This document shows, piece after piece, positions 17,455-24,524 of a stretch of DNA of 64,000 bases. This DNA comes from Clostridia bacterium. GTDB lineage: Bacteria; Bacillota; Clostridia; Oscillospirales; Acutalibacteraceae. Position 1 is the stretch's first letter, and the number at the start of each line of letters is the position of its first letter. The translations under genes and the position numbers were made by a program. Below the pieces are notes generated by a model. The model was not told the DNA's origin, did no database searches, and was given only the letters and a program-made list of their open reading frames with translations. The stretch is from the NCBI GenBank assembly GCA_017407995.1, contig JAFQVM010000030.1, positions 124,001-188,000 on the forward strand, given 5' to 3'.

Positions 17455-17742
17455 TCATTCAACGGTTTTAGGAACACTGAAAAAACCGTCTTTAACCCGA
17501 GGCGCATTTTTGAGAGCTGTATCTCTGTCCAACGATGGCTTCACCTCATCCTCACGCATAACGTTTTTTGCAGAAAACGATTGTGACAGCGGCTCCGCAT
17601 CCTGCGTGTCAAGTTCGCTCAAAATATCCATATGAGAAACTATATCCTGCAAGTCCGAACAGCACTCCACACGCTCCTCATCAGTTAGTTCTATCCTCGC
17701 AAGCTTTTCAAGATAGGCTACAGTTTCATTGTTTATCTTCAT
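17455..17742 (-). CDS. gatC: Asp-tRNA(Asn)/Glu-tRNA(Gln) amidotransferase subunit C
   Basis: A 95-residue GatC that wraps around GatA. Motifs: YLEKLARIELTDEE near the start and the conserved VMREDEVKPSLDRD near the end. The ATG at 17740-17742 was chosen, with AAAGGG 10 nt upstream; an upstream in-frame TTG is too close to that site. It is the first gene of gatCAB. Confidence 0.93.
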   Translation of the reverse strand: MKINNETVAYLEKLARIELTDEERVECCSDLQDIVSHMDILSELDTQDAEPLSQSFSAKNVMREDEVKPSLDRDTALKNAPRVKDGFFSVPKTVE

Positions 17743-17799
17743 TTGTATCAATCCCTTTCACAGGATTTTATTATAAGTCAAGGCAACTGCCTTTGCAAA

Positions 17800-17828
17800 A
17801 ATATATCATAACAGTAAAAATTTGTAAA
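17800..17828 (-). promoter_or_regulatory. Sigma-A promoter for gatCAB
   Basis: Minus strand: -35 TTTACA (17823-17828), 17-nt spacer, -10 TATATT (17800-17805). A perfect 6-bp hairpin (AAGGCA/TGCCTT, 17780-17793) follows in the leader. Confidence 0.65.
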
Positions 17829-18004
17829 CAAATACCGTAAAATCCAAGCTGTGCTGAAAAGTAAAAATATGTAAAAATTTCTATTATAAAGAAGTCAGTA
17901 ATTTATTAACTGCTTATATTTTTAAAAGCTCGTGACATAATAAATAACGGATTTGACGAAAATCCAAAAAAATCGCCCTGCAAAAGGGCACAGGAGAGAT
18001 AGAA

Positions 18005-18154
18005 ATGGACAACCAGAACAGAAATCAGAACAACAACCAGAACCAGCAGAACAGAAACCAGAACAACAACCAGAATCAGCAGAACAGAAATCAGAACAAC
18101 CAGAACAACAACCAGAATCAGCAGAACAGACGTCAGAACAACAACGAGCAGTAA
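18005..18154 (+). CDS. Tiny Asn/Gln-rich repeat protein
   Basis: A 49-residue open reading frame starting at ATG 18005, with AGGAGA 8 nt upstream. The product is 25 Asn, 16 Gln and 5 Arg, plus single Met, Asp and Glu. It consists of an 11-residue unit NRNQNNNQNQQ at residues 5-15 and 16-26, a version with a 3-residue insertion at 27-40, and a degenerate end NRRQNNNEQ. There is no signal peptide or hydrophobic segment. A hairpin (GCCC/GGGC, 17975-17989) lies just before the ribosome site, and a 14-bp hairpin follows the stop. I do not recognise a family: it is prion-like in composition and basic, and a spore-coat, nucleic-acid-binding or phase-separating role is only a guess. A longer overlapping frame from 17953 lacks a ribosome site and is less likely. 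Confidence 0.7.
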   Translation: MDNQNRNQNNNQNQQNRNQNNNQNQQNRNQNNQNNNQNQQNRRQNNNEQ

Positions 18155-18173
18155 TTACGGTTTCTTAAGGTTC

Positions 18174-18204
18174 ACTCTCACAGCGGAATTTCCGCTGTGA
18201 GAGT
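18174..18204 (+). repeat. Perfect 14-bp inverted repeat downstream of the N/Q-rich gene
   Basis: Arms 18174-18187 and 18191-18204 are perfectly complementary around a 3-nt loop. No T run follows on either strand, so it looks like an mRNA 3'-end stabiliser or a non-classical terminator. Confidence 0.7.
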
Positions 18205-18207
18205 TAC

Positions 18208-18237
18208 ATAAAAAAGCTCCGGAAAAATCCGGAGCTT
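18208..18237 (-). terminator. Intrinsic terminator after the alcohol dehydrogenase gene
   Basis: A 10-bp perfect stem AAGCTCCGGA/TCCGGAGCTT (18214-18223 with 18228-18237), followed on the minus strand by a T run. Confidence 0.85.
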
Positions 18238-18250
18238 AATAAATATATTT

Positions 18251-19456
18251 TTAAGCCATCAACTGGCGTATAACTCCCATACAATCCTCAAGGTCCATAA
18301 TCTTCGGAACCGGATACAGCGGATTGGCCTCTTTCAGCGCACGCTGGGCAATAGTCGGAATATCGCTCTCCTGAATCTTGTCAATCTTATCAGGAATATT
18401 CATTCGAGCGTTCATATCTCTTATCTCCTGAATGAATGCTTTTGCTTTCTCCTCATCGGACTGACCGCTCTTTGCTACACCTGCAAACTCACTCAACCTC
18501 GCCAGGCGTTCATAAGCGGTATCCCCGTAGTAATCGAGAACATACGGCAGAATAATAGCATTTGCAAGTCCGTGCGGTATGCCGTAAAATCCGCCGAGGT
18601 TATGTGCAATGGCATGGACGTTTCCGACATAAGCCCTTGTGAACGCAATTCCCGCATAGTACGAAGCGAGAAGCATCTGCTCTCTTGCGTGGATGTTCTT
18701 TCCGTCCTTGTAAGCTTCTTCAAGATTTTCAAAAATCATCTTGGTAGCCTGCTCCGCCTTTTCAGACGTCTCCTTAGTGTTGGAGTGACCTATGTAGGCT
18801 TCAACCGCATGGGTAAGTGCATCCATACCCGTTGTTGATGTGATGTGAGGCGGAAGACCTACTGTAAGCTCCGGGTCAAGCACCGCATATTTCGGACGAA
18901 GATTCGGGTCATTAAGAGCATATTTTTCATGCGTCTTAGTATCGGTAACAACTGCGGCAAGCGTAGCTTCCGAACCTGTTCCTGCCGTTGTGGGAACTGC
19001 AAAAAACGGAGGCAGCTTCTTTAAAATCTTGAGTTGGCCACGCATCTTCTGAACAGGCTTATTCGGACGTACAACTCTTGCGCCCGCTGCCTTAGCACAG
19101 TCCATCGGCGAACCACCGCCGAATGCTATAAAGCCCTGGCATTTATTGTCAAGATAAAGTTTGCGAACTTCCTCGATATTGTCTATAGACGGATTAGGCT
19201 GAGTCTTGTCATATACGACGTAATCAACGCCCTCTTTTTTAAGACCGTCAAACAGTCCGTCAAGCAGATTGAGACTCATAAGTCCTTTATCCGTGACTAT
19301 CATCATTTTGTTAAGGCCCTTTTCCTTGATTACAACGGGAAGCTTTTTAACACTTCCTGCTCCCGTGATAGTCTGAGGCGGAGTCCAGTCAAGGAACTTT
19401 ACCGCTATCCTGAAAGCTCCCTGGTACAGTCTGTAATACATGTGCTTAATTGACAT
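18251..19456 (-). CDS. Iron-containing alcohol dehydrogenase
   Basis: A 401-residue group III alcohol dehydrogenase. The NAD(P)-binding GGGSPMDCAKA is near residue 114 and the family signature FAVPTTAGTGSEAT follows (about 153-166). The Fe2+ ligands appear as Asp/His in GMDALTHAVEAY and as the two His of HAIAHNLGGFYGIPHG (about 278-293). It reduces an aldehyde or ketone to an alcohol (or the reverse) during fermentation; the substrate is unknown. The ATG follows AAAGGG, and a terminator lies downstream, so it is monocistronic. Confidence 0.93.
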   Translation of the reverse strand: MSIKHMYYRLYQGAFRIAVKFLDWTPPQTITGAGSVKKLPVVIKEKGLNKMMIVTDKGLMSLNLLDGLFDGLKKEGVDYVVYDKTQPNPSIDNIEEVRKLYLDNKCQGFIAFGGGSPMDCAKAAGARVVRPNKPVQKMRGQLKILKKLPPFFAVPTTAGTGSEATLAAVVTDTKTHEKYALNDPNLRPKYAVLDPELTVGLPPHITSTTGMDALTHAVEAYIGHSNTKETSEKAEQATKMIFENLEEAYKDGKNIHAREQMLLASYYAGIAFTRAYVGNVHAIAHNLGGFYGIPHGLANAIILPYVLDYYGDTAYERLARLSEFAGVAKSGQSDEEKAKAFIQEIRDMNARMNIPDKIDKIQESDIPTIAQRALKEANPLYPVPKIMDLEDCMGVIRQLMA

Positions 19457-19548
19457 ATTATCAATCCCTTTCTGCGATTGTTCAACATAAATATTCTACT
19501 TTAAAACTGAAGATAAATCAACAGTATTTTCCAAAAACACAATGAGCA

Positions 19549-19767
19549 TTAAAGCTCAAAATCAGTCAAGTCAAACTCAGGCAGCTCCATCGGCATTTTA
19601 GGCTGACGTTTTAACGGGTCATAACTGAATCTGCGACAGCTCGAGTTGTAGCGCATTACACCCTTCTTCGGGCAGAGAACACTCTTTCCGTCCGGCGACA
19701 CTGTGCCGTGTGAACAGTACTCGCACGCAGGCGCTATTCTCTTCTTATTTAAAAGCTTTGAATTCAT
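19549..19767 (-). CDS. Small Cys-containing protein, possible zinc ribbon
   Basis: A 72-residue protein with CEYC (about residues 15-18), C (about 32) in LCPKKG and C (about 43) in SCRRF, a spacing that could bind one zinc ion. The C-terminal third is Pro/acidic (PKMPMELPEFDLTDFEL). AAAGGA precedes the ATG. I do not recognise a named family. It stands alone between the dehydrogenase and the YlbJ-like gene. Confidence 0.75.
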   Translation of the reverse strand: MNSKLLNKKRIAPACEYCSHGTVSPDGKSVLCPKKGVMRYNSSCRRFSYDPLKRQPKMPMELPEFDLTDFEL

Positions 19768-19821
19768 ATTTTTTGTCCTTTCTGGAACTTCAAGGGCTCT
19801 TTTTTACAATCTGCCACTATT

Positions 19822-20889
19822 TTAACACTTTTTTCGTTTAGTATCAAGTTCTAATATGAGCAATGCGCCCATAAAAAGCATAGCCGCTGCTGCGGGAGCC
19901 GAAAAAGAAAATGCAACCGGTACCATATGCGTGTTTTGAGCAAAGGTTTCAACAGAGCACGGAAAAAATTTTAAAAGCCCCGCACAAACAAGTGAGGCTA
20001 TTGCACCGTTGAGGACTCTTGCACAAACGAAGTGCAAAAAAGGCACCTCAGCAGTCTTTACATAGCGCATAACCTGACAATGTACACTGACACCGCTCCA
20101 GCCAAGTGCCGCAGCGATAACGGGAATATTGCCAAGCTCCACGGCACTCGCACAGCCCCTTGTAACTTCTAAAATACAATTCAGCACAATATCCGTTTCC
20201 CTGCTCAAACCGAGCAGCGGTATATACTCAAGCAGACATGAAAACAGTATGACCCACGCACAAATTGACAATATTGCCGTTGTGCCGTCTGTCACAGCCG
20301 ACGGCAGCGCATCACGCAGAGGCTGCGGTGGCACAGAAAATACTGTATCTTCATTTTCGCCACACTCTTTTTCAGGGATAAAACGAGTCAAAAAACCCAC
20401 AACAAGACTTGCTGCTGTCAGCGAACAGAACAGAATAACTCCAGCCCTGACGCTGCCCAGCATCCCTGCGCCAACAGCGCCTATAACAAAAGCAGGTCCT
20501 GCATTGACGCAGAACAGCATTAGCTTTCCTGCTTCGCCTTTACTAAGTGTTCCGTTTTCAAGCAATGCCGCTGTCATAGAGGCGCCCACGGGAAAGCCGC
20601 CGCAAAGTCCCATTATCATGACTCCGCCCGCTTCTCCGGGTAACGCAAAAACACGTTTTGTAACGACAGAGAGAAACCTTCCTAACACAGAGCACAGACC
20701 CGTTTTTACAAAAAAAGAGGACAATACGCAAAACGGAAACAGTGCAGGAATAACCGTCTGTGCACATATAAAGAGTCCGTTTTTTACCCCCTGCGCACTA
20801 TATTGCGGCATTGCGACAAACAGCACCGCTGCCGCCAGAGTGCAGACAGCCGTTACAGCATAACGAATATATAATCTCTCAGATTTCAC
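19822..20889 (-). CDS. ylbJ: Sporulation integral membrane protein, YlbJ-like
   Basis: A 355-residue polytopic membrane protein with about eight hydrophobic segments and two nucleoside-recognition (Gate) type repeats. The segment GGFPVGASMTAALLENGTLSKGEA followed by FCVNAGPAFVIGAVG (about 95-135) is characteristic of YlbJ, needed in Bacillus for spore cortex/core formation and made in the mother cell. The start is one of two adjacent GTG codons; I take the second (20887-20889), 6 nt after GGAGGG. It is divergent from yqfC, another sporulation gene. No clear sigma-E site was found on this side. Confidence 0.82.
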   Translation of the reverse strand: MKSERLYIRYAVTAVCTLAAAVLFVAMPQYSAQGVKNGLFICAQTVIPALFPFCVLSSFFVKTGLCSVLGRFLSVVTKRVFALPGEAGGVMIMGLCGGFPVGASMTAALLENGTLSKGEAGKLMLFCVNAGPAFVIGAVGAGMLGSVRAGVILFCSLTAASLVVGFLTRFIPEKECGENEDTVFSVPPQPLRDALPSAVTDGTTAILSICAWVILFSCLLEYIPLLGLSRETDIVLNCILEVTRGCASAVELGNIPVIAAALGWSGVSVHCQVMRYVKTAEVPFLHFVCARVLNGAIASLVCAGLLKFFPCSVETFAQNTHMVPVAFSFSAPAAAAMLFMGALLILELDTKRKKC

Positions 20890-20964
20890 CACGTTCCCTC
20901 CAACAAGTCTTTGTTCTATTGATATTCACTCGGTGCCTTTAGTTGAACTACATTAATAACAAAC

Positions 20965-20995
20965 TGTACTTTTTGCGTGCTTGACAGCATACATT
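20965..20995 (+). promoter_or_regulatory. Possible sigma-E promoter for yqfC-yqfD
   Basis: CATACATT at 20988-20995 matches the sigma-E -10 (CATACAnT). The -35 region about 15 nt upstream (TGTACTTT) only partly resembles the consensus. yqfC and yqfD are sigma-E genes in Bacillus, which supports the reading. Confidence 0.45.
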
Positions 20996-21028
20996 GTTAT
21001 GGATATTTACGCCGTGGGGAGGGCTTTA

Positions 21029-21325
21029 ATGGCACGCAGAAGAAGGCGAAATGAAGCTTGCAAAAACGAAAGTCCGAAAATGATAGGCAGTGAACTGAGC
21101 ATCCCTATTTCCGCCGCCACAATGGCGCATATTGAAATCTGCGGTAACCGTGAGGCGATTGTAGAGGGCTGTAGGGGTGTATTGGAATATGATGATACGC
21201 TTATAAAGCTCGACACAGGTAAACTGATTATTACCTTCACCGGTTCGGAGCTGTGTCTTGGCACTTTTCAACTGCAACAGACTGTTATCAGAGGCAATAT
21301 CGTCTCAATTGATTTTTCAAACTAA
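21029..21325 (+). CDS. yqfC: Sporulation protein YqfC (YabP/YqfC family)
   Basis: A 98-residue YabP/YqfC-family protein. The ATG at 21029 is preceded by GGGGAGGG; a frame extension upstream was rejected. The body (ISAATMAHIEICGNREAIVEGCRGVLEYDD, then IKLDTGKLIITFTGSEL and GNIVSIDF) matches the family, made in the mother cell early in sporulation; the molecular role is unknown. yqfD starts 12 nt downstream. Confidence 0.88.
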   Translation: MARRRRRNEACKNESPKMIGSELSIPISAATMAHIEICGNREAIVEGCRGVLEYDDTLIKLDTGKLIITFTGSELCLGTFQLQQTVIRGNIVSIDFSN

Positions 21326-21337
21326 GGGTGTGATATT

Positions 21338-22522
21338 TTGCTGCTATTTAAAATTCTGCACTTTTTGCGTGGATATGTAAGACTCAAAGCGCAGGGAGGC
21401 TTTCCCGAGCGCTTTTTAAATCTGTGTTCAAACAAAAAAATACCGCTCTGGAATGTGGAAAGTCGTGGCGGCATACTGCTTGCAAACACCACGCCCAACG
21501 GATACCGACAAATACGCACACCCGCAAAAAAATCAGGTATGAAAGTACGCATACTCAAAAAATACGGTCTGCCTTTCTTCGCATTTTCAAACCGCAAACG
21601 TATCGGACTTCTTTTCGGAATTGTGTGCTTCTTTCTTATAATAGGCATACTGTCGGGAATGGTATGGACCGTTAGCGTAGAGGGATGCGAAACCGTAAGC
21701 GAAGAGGAAATCACCGATGCTCTGGCATCTCTCGGGGTACGTCCGGGAGTTATTCGGCAAAAAATAGACATTGAAAAAACTGAAAGAGAGGCTCTCGGAA
21801 AACTCCCGAATATATCATGGATGTCCGTAAACTTTCAAGGCAGCGCCGTTATAGTAGAAGTGCGTGAAACCACAGGCAAACTGCCCGAAACGCAGGATGA
21901 TACACCGTCCAACCTCGTTGCAGCCGCAGACGGTCAGATTGTCACAATGGAGGTTTTCAGCGGTACCAGAGAACAGCAGGTTTCTGCTGCCGTACTAAAG
22001 GGCGACCTACTCGTCGGAGGAATAACGGAGAATAAAGACGGTACTGTAAACTTCCGCAAGGCTCAAGGGTACATAACCGCAATAACTTCGCACAATGTCA
22101 CAACCACGCTTAATGAGGTTTCACAATTGCGCATGATATCGGATATAGATTCACGCTGTACTTTAGTGTTTTTTGGGCTTAAAATCCCGCTCGGACCTTT
22201 CAACTCAAATAAAGAAAGCTATAACGAAGAAAGCTATGTAACACTAAACGGAATTAAAATGCCCGTGGGCATAGTACTTGACCGCTCGTATAAGACCGCA
22301 CAGGCAAGCGCTGTAACAGACGCAAACACCATTCGTCTGCTGGCTCTTGAAGAACATTTTTCAGAATGCTCACAAAAATTTGAATACATGAAAATCATGG
22401 AAAGTCAGACTACGCTACGACAAAGCAAAAGCGGTGTCACCGTTACAGGAGATTACAAATGTCTGCAAAATATAGGCGAGAGTAAAGAAATCGAAATAGA
22501 TGCCCAAAGCGCACAGCAATAG
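21338..22522 (+). CDS. yqfD: Sporulation protein YqfD
   Basis: A 394-residue membrane protein starting at a TTG (21338-21340) with AAGGGTG upstream. The N-terminal cytoplasmic part has RGYVRLKAQGGFPERFLNLC. One transmembrane helix follows near residues 87-108 (GLLFGIVCFFLIIGILSGMVW), then an extracytoplasmic domain (TVSVEGCETVSEEEI...) of the YqfD/SpoIV type. It is expressed with yqfC in the mother cell in Bacillus. The stop codon lies inside the loop of a terminator hairpin. Confidence 0.9.
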   Translation: MLLFKILHFLRGYVRLKAQGGFPERFLNLCSNKKIPLWNVESRGGILLANTTPNGYRQIRTPAKKSGMKVRILKKYGLPFFAFSNRKRIGLLFGIVCFFLIIGILSGMVWTVSVEGCETVSEEEITDALASLGVRPGVIRQKIDIEKTEREALGKLPNISWMSVNFQGSAVIVEVRETTGKLPETQDDTPSNLVAAADGQIVTMEVFSGTREQQVSAAVLKGDLLVGGITENKDGTVNFRKAQGYITAITSHNVTTTLNEVSQLRMISDIDSRCTLVFFGLKIPLGPFNSNKESYNEESYVTLNGIKMPVGIVLDRSYKTAQASAVTDANTIRLLALEEHFSECSQKFEYMKIMESQTTLRQSKSGVTVTGDYKCLQNIGESKEIEIDAQSAQQ

Positions 22523-22535
22523 CTGTGCGCTTTAC
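22506..22535 (+). terminator. Terminator overlapping the yqfD stop
   Basis: A 12-bp perfect stem AAAGCGCACAGC/GCTGTGCGCTTT (22506-22517 with 22522-22533). The loop includes the TAG stop. The T run is short. Confidence 0.7.
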
Positions 22536-22582
22536 GTTTATATCTTGGCTATGATATTATTTTGATAAGACCTGAATTTCCT

Positions 22583-22611
22583 TGAAGTATTTTCAGTTTA
22601 AAACTCGTTAA
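22583..22611 (+). promoter_or_regulatory. Possible ECF-type promoter for the sigma-factor operon
   Basis: TGAAGT (22583-22588), a 17-nt spacer and CGTTA (22606-22610) resemble the ECF consensus TGAAAC-16-CGTA. This would fit autoregulation by the sigma factor encoded 25 nt downstream. The match is imperfect. Confidence 0.4.
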
Positions 22612-22633
22612 GGGTTACAGAGGCAAAAGTGAG

Positions 22634-23152
22634 GTGGTAAATATAGTTCATGAAGAAAAGTTAAAACAGCTAATGGGTGACTACGGAAAACTCGTTTTCA
22701 GCATATGCTATCGCCTTGTCAACGACTATTTTACCGCCGAGGACTTGACACAGGACACCTTTGTTTCAGCTTTCACCTCTCTCGACCGCTTTGACGGTCA
22801 GAACGAAAAGGCGTGGCTGACAAGAATCGCCACAAACAAGTGCCTCGACCACCTCAAAAGTGCGGCACAAAGAACCAAGCCCTGCGAGAGTGATGAGTTG
22901 GAGTTTCGGGCAGGAGCATCTCCTCTGCTTGAGGACGAGTACATAAAAAGTCAGCTCTCTGCCGATGTGCGAAAAGCCTGTGAAGAACTGCGGGAGCCCT
23001 ACCGAAGCGTCGCTATAGAATACTTCTGCGAGGACAAACCTCTCTCGCTAATAGCAAAGCAGACGGGTGAACCGCTCAAAACAGTGCAGACACGGGCATA
23101 CAGGGCGAAAAAGATGCTCAGAGAAAATCTAAAGGAGGTAATACCGCTATGA
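22634..23152 (+). CDS. ECF-type RNA polymerase sigma factor
   Basis: About 172 residues with only the two sigma-70 regions typical of ECF factors: region 2 (LVFSICYRLVNDYFTAEDLTQDTF through WLTRIATNKCLDHLKS) and region 4 (LREPYRSVAIEYFCEDKPLSLIAKQTG then TVQTRAYRAKKML). The start is uncertain: GTG 22634 is used here, but the strong GAGGTGG site overlaps it and no ATG follows until codon 14. It is the first gene of a four-gene operon with its anti-sigma factor (4-nt ATGA overlap) and two membrane proteins, so it probably answers an envelope signal. Confidence 0.85.
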   Translation: MVNIVHEEKLKQLMGDYGKLVFSICYRLVNDYFTAEDLTQDTFVSAFTSLDRFDGQNEKAWLTRIATNKCLDHLKSAAQRTKPCESDELEFRAGASPLLEDEYIKSQLSADVRKACEELREPYRSVAIEYFCEDKPLSLIAKQTGEPLKTVQTRAYRAKKMLRENLKEVIPL

Positions 23153-23592
23153 CACATGCAGACGATTTAAAACTAAAACTGCTGCTCAAAGGCGAACTTG
23201 ACAGCATCCAATCAGCCGAGCTTATGCAGCATATATCAGAATGCGACGAGTGCGCCGAACACTTTTCAGACCTGACGCTGTCCATGGCGACAATAGAGCC
23301 TCCGTCAGGACTTTATGAAGAAGTGCTTGCGGCTGCCGCTAAAGAGCAGTCAACGCAGCAGAAAAAGCAGGAGAGCCTGTTGATGTACTCAATAAGAGTT
23401 ATTGCAGGCATCTGTGCCGCAATAGTGATGCTATTCTCCGGACTGTTCGAGAAGATAACAAAAATGGACTTTGATATGTCAAAAGTAAGCGATGCCGGTC
23501 GCTCAATAAGCGACGGATTAAATGAAGGTATTAACAACATTGCCGATAAACTTTTTAACTGGGAGGACAAAACCGATGACAAAAAAGAATAA
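23149..23592 (+). CDS. Anti-sigma factor with zinc finger and one transmembrane helix
   Basis: A 147-residue protein with an N-terminal HISECDECAEHF (about 25-36), the HxxxCxxC of zinc-binding anti-sigma domains. A single transmembrane helix lies near 84-102 (VIAGICAAIVMLFSGLF), followed by an outside tail of about 45 residues (AGRSISDGLNEGINNIADKL). It should hold the co-encoded sigma factor at the membrane until its outside or membrane part senses a signal. Its ATG overlaps the sigma stop, and its end overlaps the next start by 17 nt. Confidence 0.82.
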   Translation: MTHADDLKLKLLLKGELDSIQSAELMQHISECDECAEHFSDLTLSMATIEPPSGLYEEVLAAAAKEQSTQQKKQESLLMYSIRVIAGICAAIVMLFSGLFEKITKMDFDMSKVSDAGRSISDGLNEGINNIADKLFNWEDKTDDKKE

Positions 23593-24166
23593 AATTCTCT
23601 TCTTTATTTTTTCACTTATTCCGGGCGCTGCCCACATGTATCTTGGACTGATGAAGCGTGGTCTGGTGCTTATGACTCTTTTCGTTCTTGACATAGGAAT
23701 ATCCATGATAGCTGAAATATTCCTTGTTCTGTTGCCCGTCATGTGGTTCTACTGCTTCTTTGACGCATGGAACAAATATGCACTGCCCGAAGAGAAGCTT
23801 GCAAAAGTGGACGACAGCTTTATATTCTTCTATAATGCCATACCCGAAGAAATACTGCCGAAAAGCAAACGTGTATCTGCACAGATACCTCAAAAGCTGT
23901 TTAAGGTAGGCGGAGTTGTCTGCATATGTTTTGGCGCATATATTTTCTGGGAGAAATTTCTCGATAACATTCTATACAACCTGCCCGAATATGCCGCAAT
24001 AGTCGCTTTGAGAGAAATTTCAAATTATCTGCCTCAAATTGCTATATCCACTTTCCTTATAGTCGTAGGTATAAAGCTTATAGCTCACAAGAAAAAAGAG
24101 CTTGAGCGCTCTGATGAGAATGAAGATATTTACAGCGACAGTGACAACATTGAAATCAAAAAATAA
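23576..24166 (+). CDS. Polytopic membrane protein in the sigma/anti-sigma operon
   Basis: Start ATG 23576 with GGGAGG 9 nt upstream, overlapping the anti-sigma gene. The 196-residue protein opens with a TM2-like hairpin (two hydrophobic segments around PGAAHMYLGLMKRGL, about 14-60) and ends with two more hydrophobic segments (about 105-125 and 150-170) before a charged tail. TM2-domain proteins are small membrane proteins of poorly known role. Its place in the operon suggests it is a target or sensor partner of the sigma factor. Confidence 0.72.
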   Translation: MTKKNKILFFIFSLIPGAAHMYLGLMKRGLVLMTLFVLDIGISMIAEIFLVLLPVMWFYCFFDAWNKYALPEEKLAKVDDSFIFFYNAIPEEILPKSKRVSAQIPQKLFKVGGVVCICFGAYIFWEKFLDNILYNLPEYAAIVALREISNYLPQIAISTFLIVVGIKLIAHKKKELERSDENEDIYSDSDNIEIKK

Positions 24167-24180
24167 AGGAGGCAGAAAAA

Positions 24181-24486
24181 ATGCGCAGCAAACGTATAGG
24201 CTCCGTAACATTGGGCTTGACCCTGATAGTTTTTGGCGTGCTGTTCTTTTTGAGTATATTCATCAAAAATCTTGACTATTTATATGTAGCAAAATTCTGG
24301 CCTGTGATATTCATTTTTCTCGGAATTGAGATGTTGATTTCCGCCTTTTCAAAGCACCCAGAAAATGCAAAAATAGACGTTCCGTCATGCATCATGACAT
24401 TTGTACTGATGGGATTTTCAATGGTAATGGCGGCACTGCAATTTGCAGTTGAAGCCTTTCCGCAATATTTTAACAGGTACATTTAA
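24181..24486 (+). CDS. Small membrane protein, LiaI/LiaF transmembrane-region-like
   Basis: A 101-residue protein with about three hydrophobic segments: LTLIVFGVLFFLSIF, FWPVIFIFLGIEMLIS and CIMTFVLMGFSMVMAAL. The second, with FWPVIFIFLG, resembles the transmembrane region of LiaF/DUF5668-type envelope-stress proteins. AAAGGAGG precedes the ATG. It is the last gene of the sigma operon before a shared terminator. The family match is by eye and moderate. Confidence 0.7.
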   Translation: MRSKRIGSVTLGLTLIVFGVLFFLSIFIKNLDYLYVAKFWPVIFIFLGIEMLISAFSKHPENAKIDVPSCIMTFVLMGFSMVMAALQFAVEAFPQYFNRYI

Positions 24487-24490
24487 AGTA

Positions 24491-24524
24491 AAAACCTCTG
24501 CAGTCTGCTTGCAGAGGTTTTTTA
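24491..24524. terminator. Bidirectional terminator
   Basis: A stem AAAACCTCTGCA/TGCAGAGGTTTT around a 7-nt loop with T runs on both strands. It ends both the sigma operon (plus) and the ATPase gene (minus). Confidence 0.88.

Noticed and set aside
18005-18154. CRISPR-like or microsatellite repeat
   Set aside because: The 33-bp period is not a direct repeat with spacers; it matches an 11-codon protein repeat.
17953-18168. Alternative frame (71 codons, Glu/Gln/Pro-rich) over the N/Q repeat gene
   Set aside because: Starts at TTG without a ribosome site; the 18005 frame has AGGAGA at proper spacing. Either frame would give repeats, since the DNA itself is repetitive.
20129-20863. Plus-strand frame of 244 codons over the YlbJ-like gene
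   Set aside because: Low-complexity Thr/Ser/Pro shadow of a hydrophobic protein; no ribosome site.
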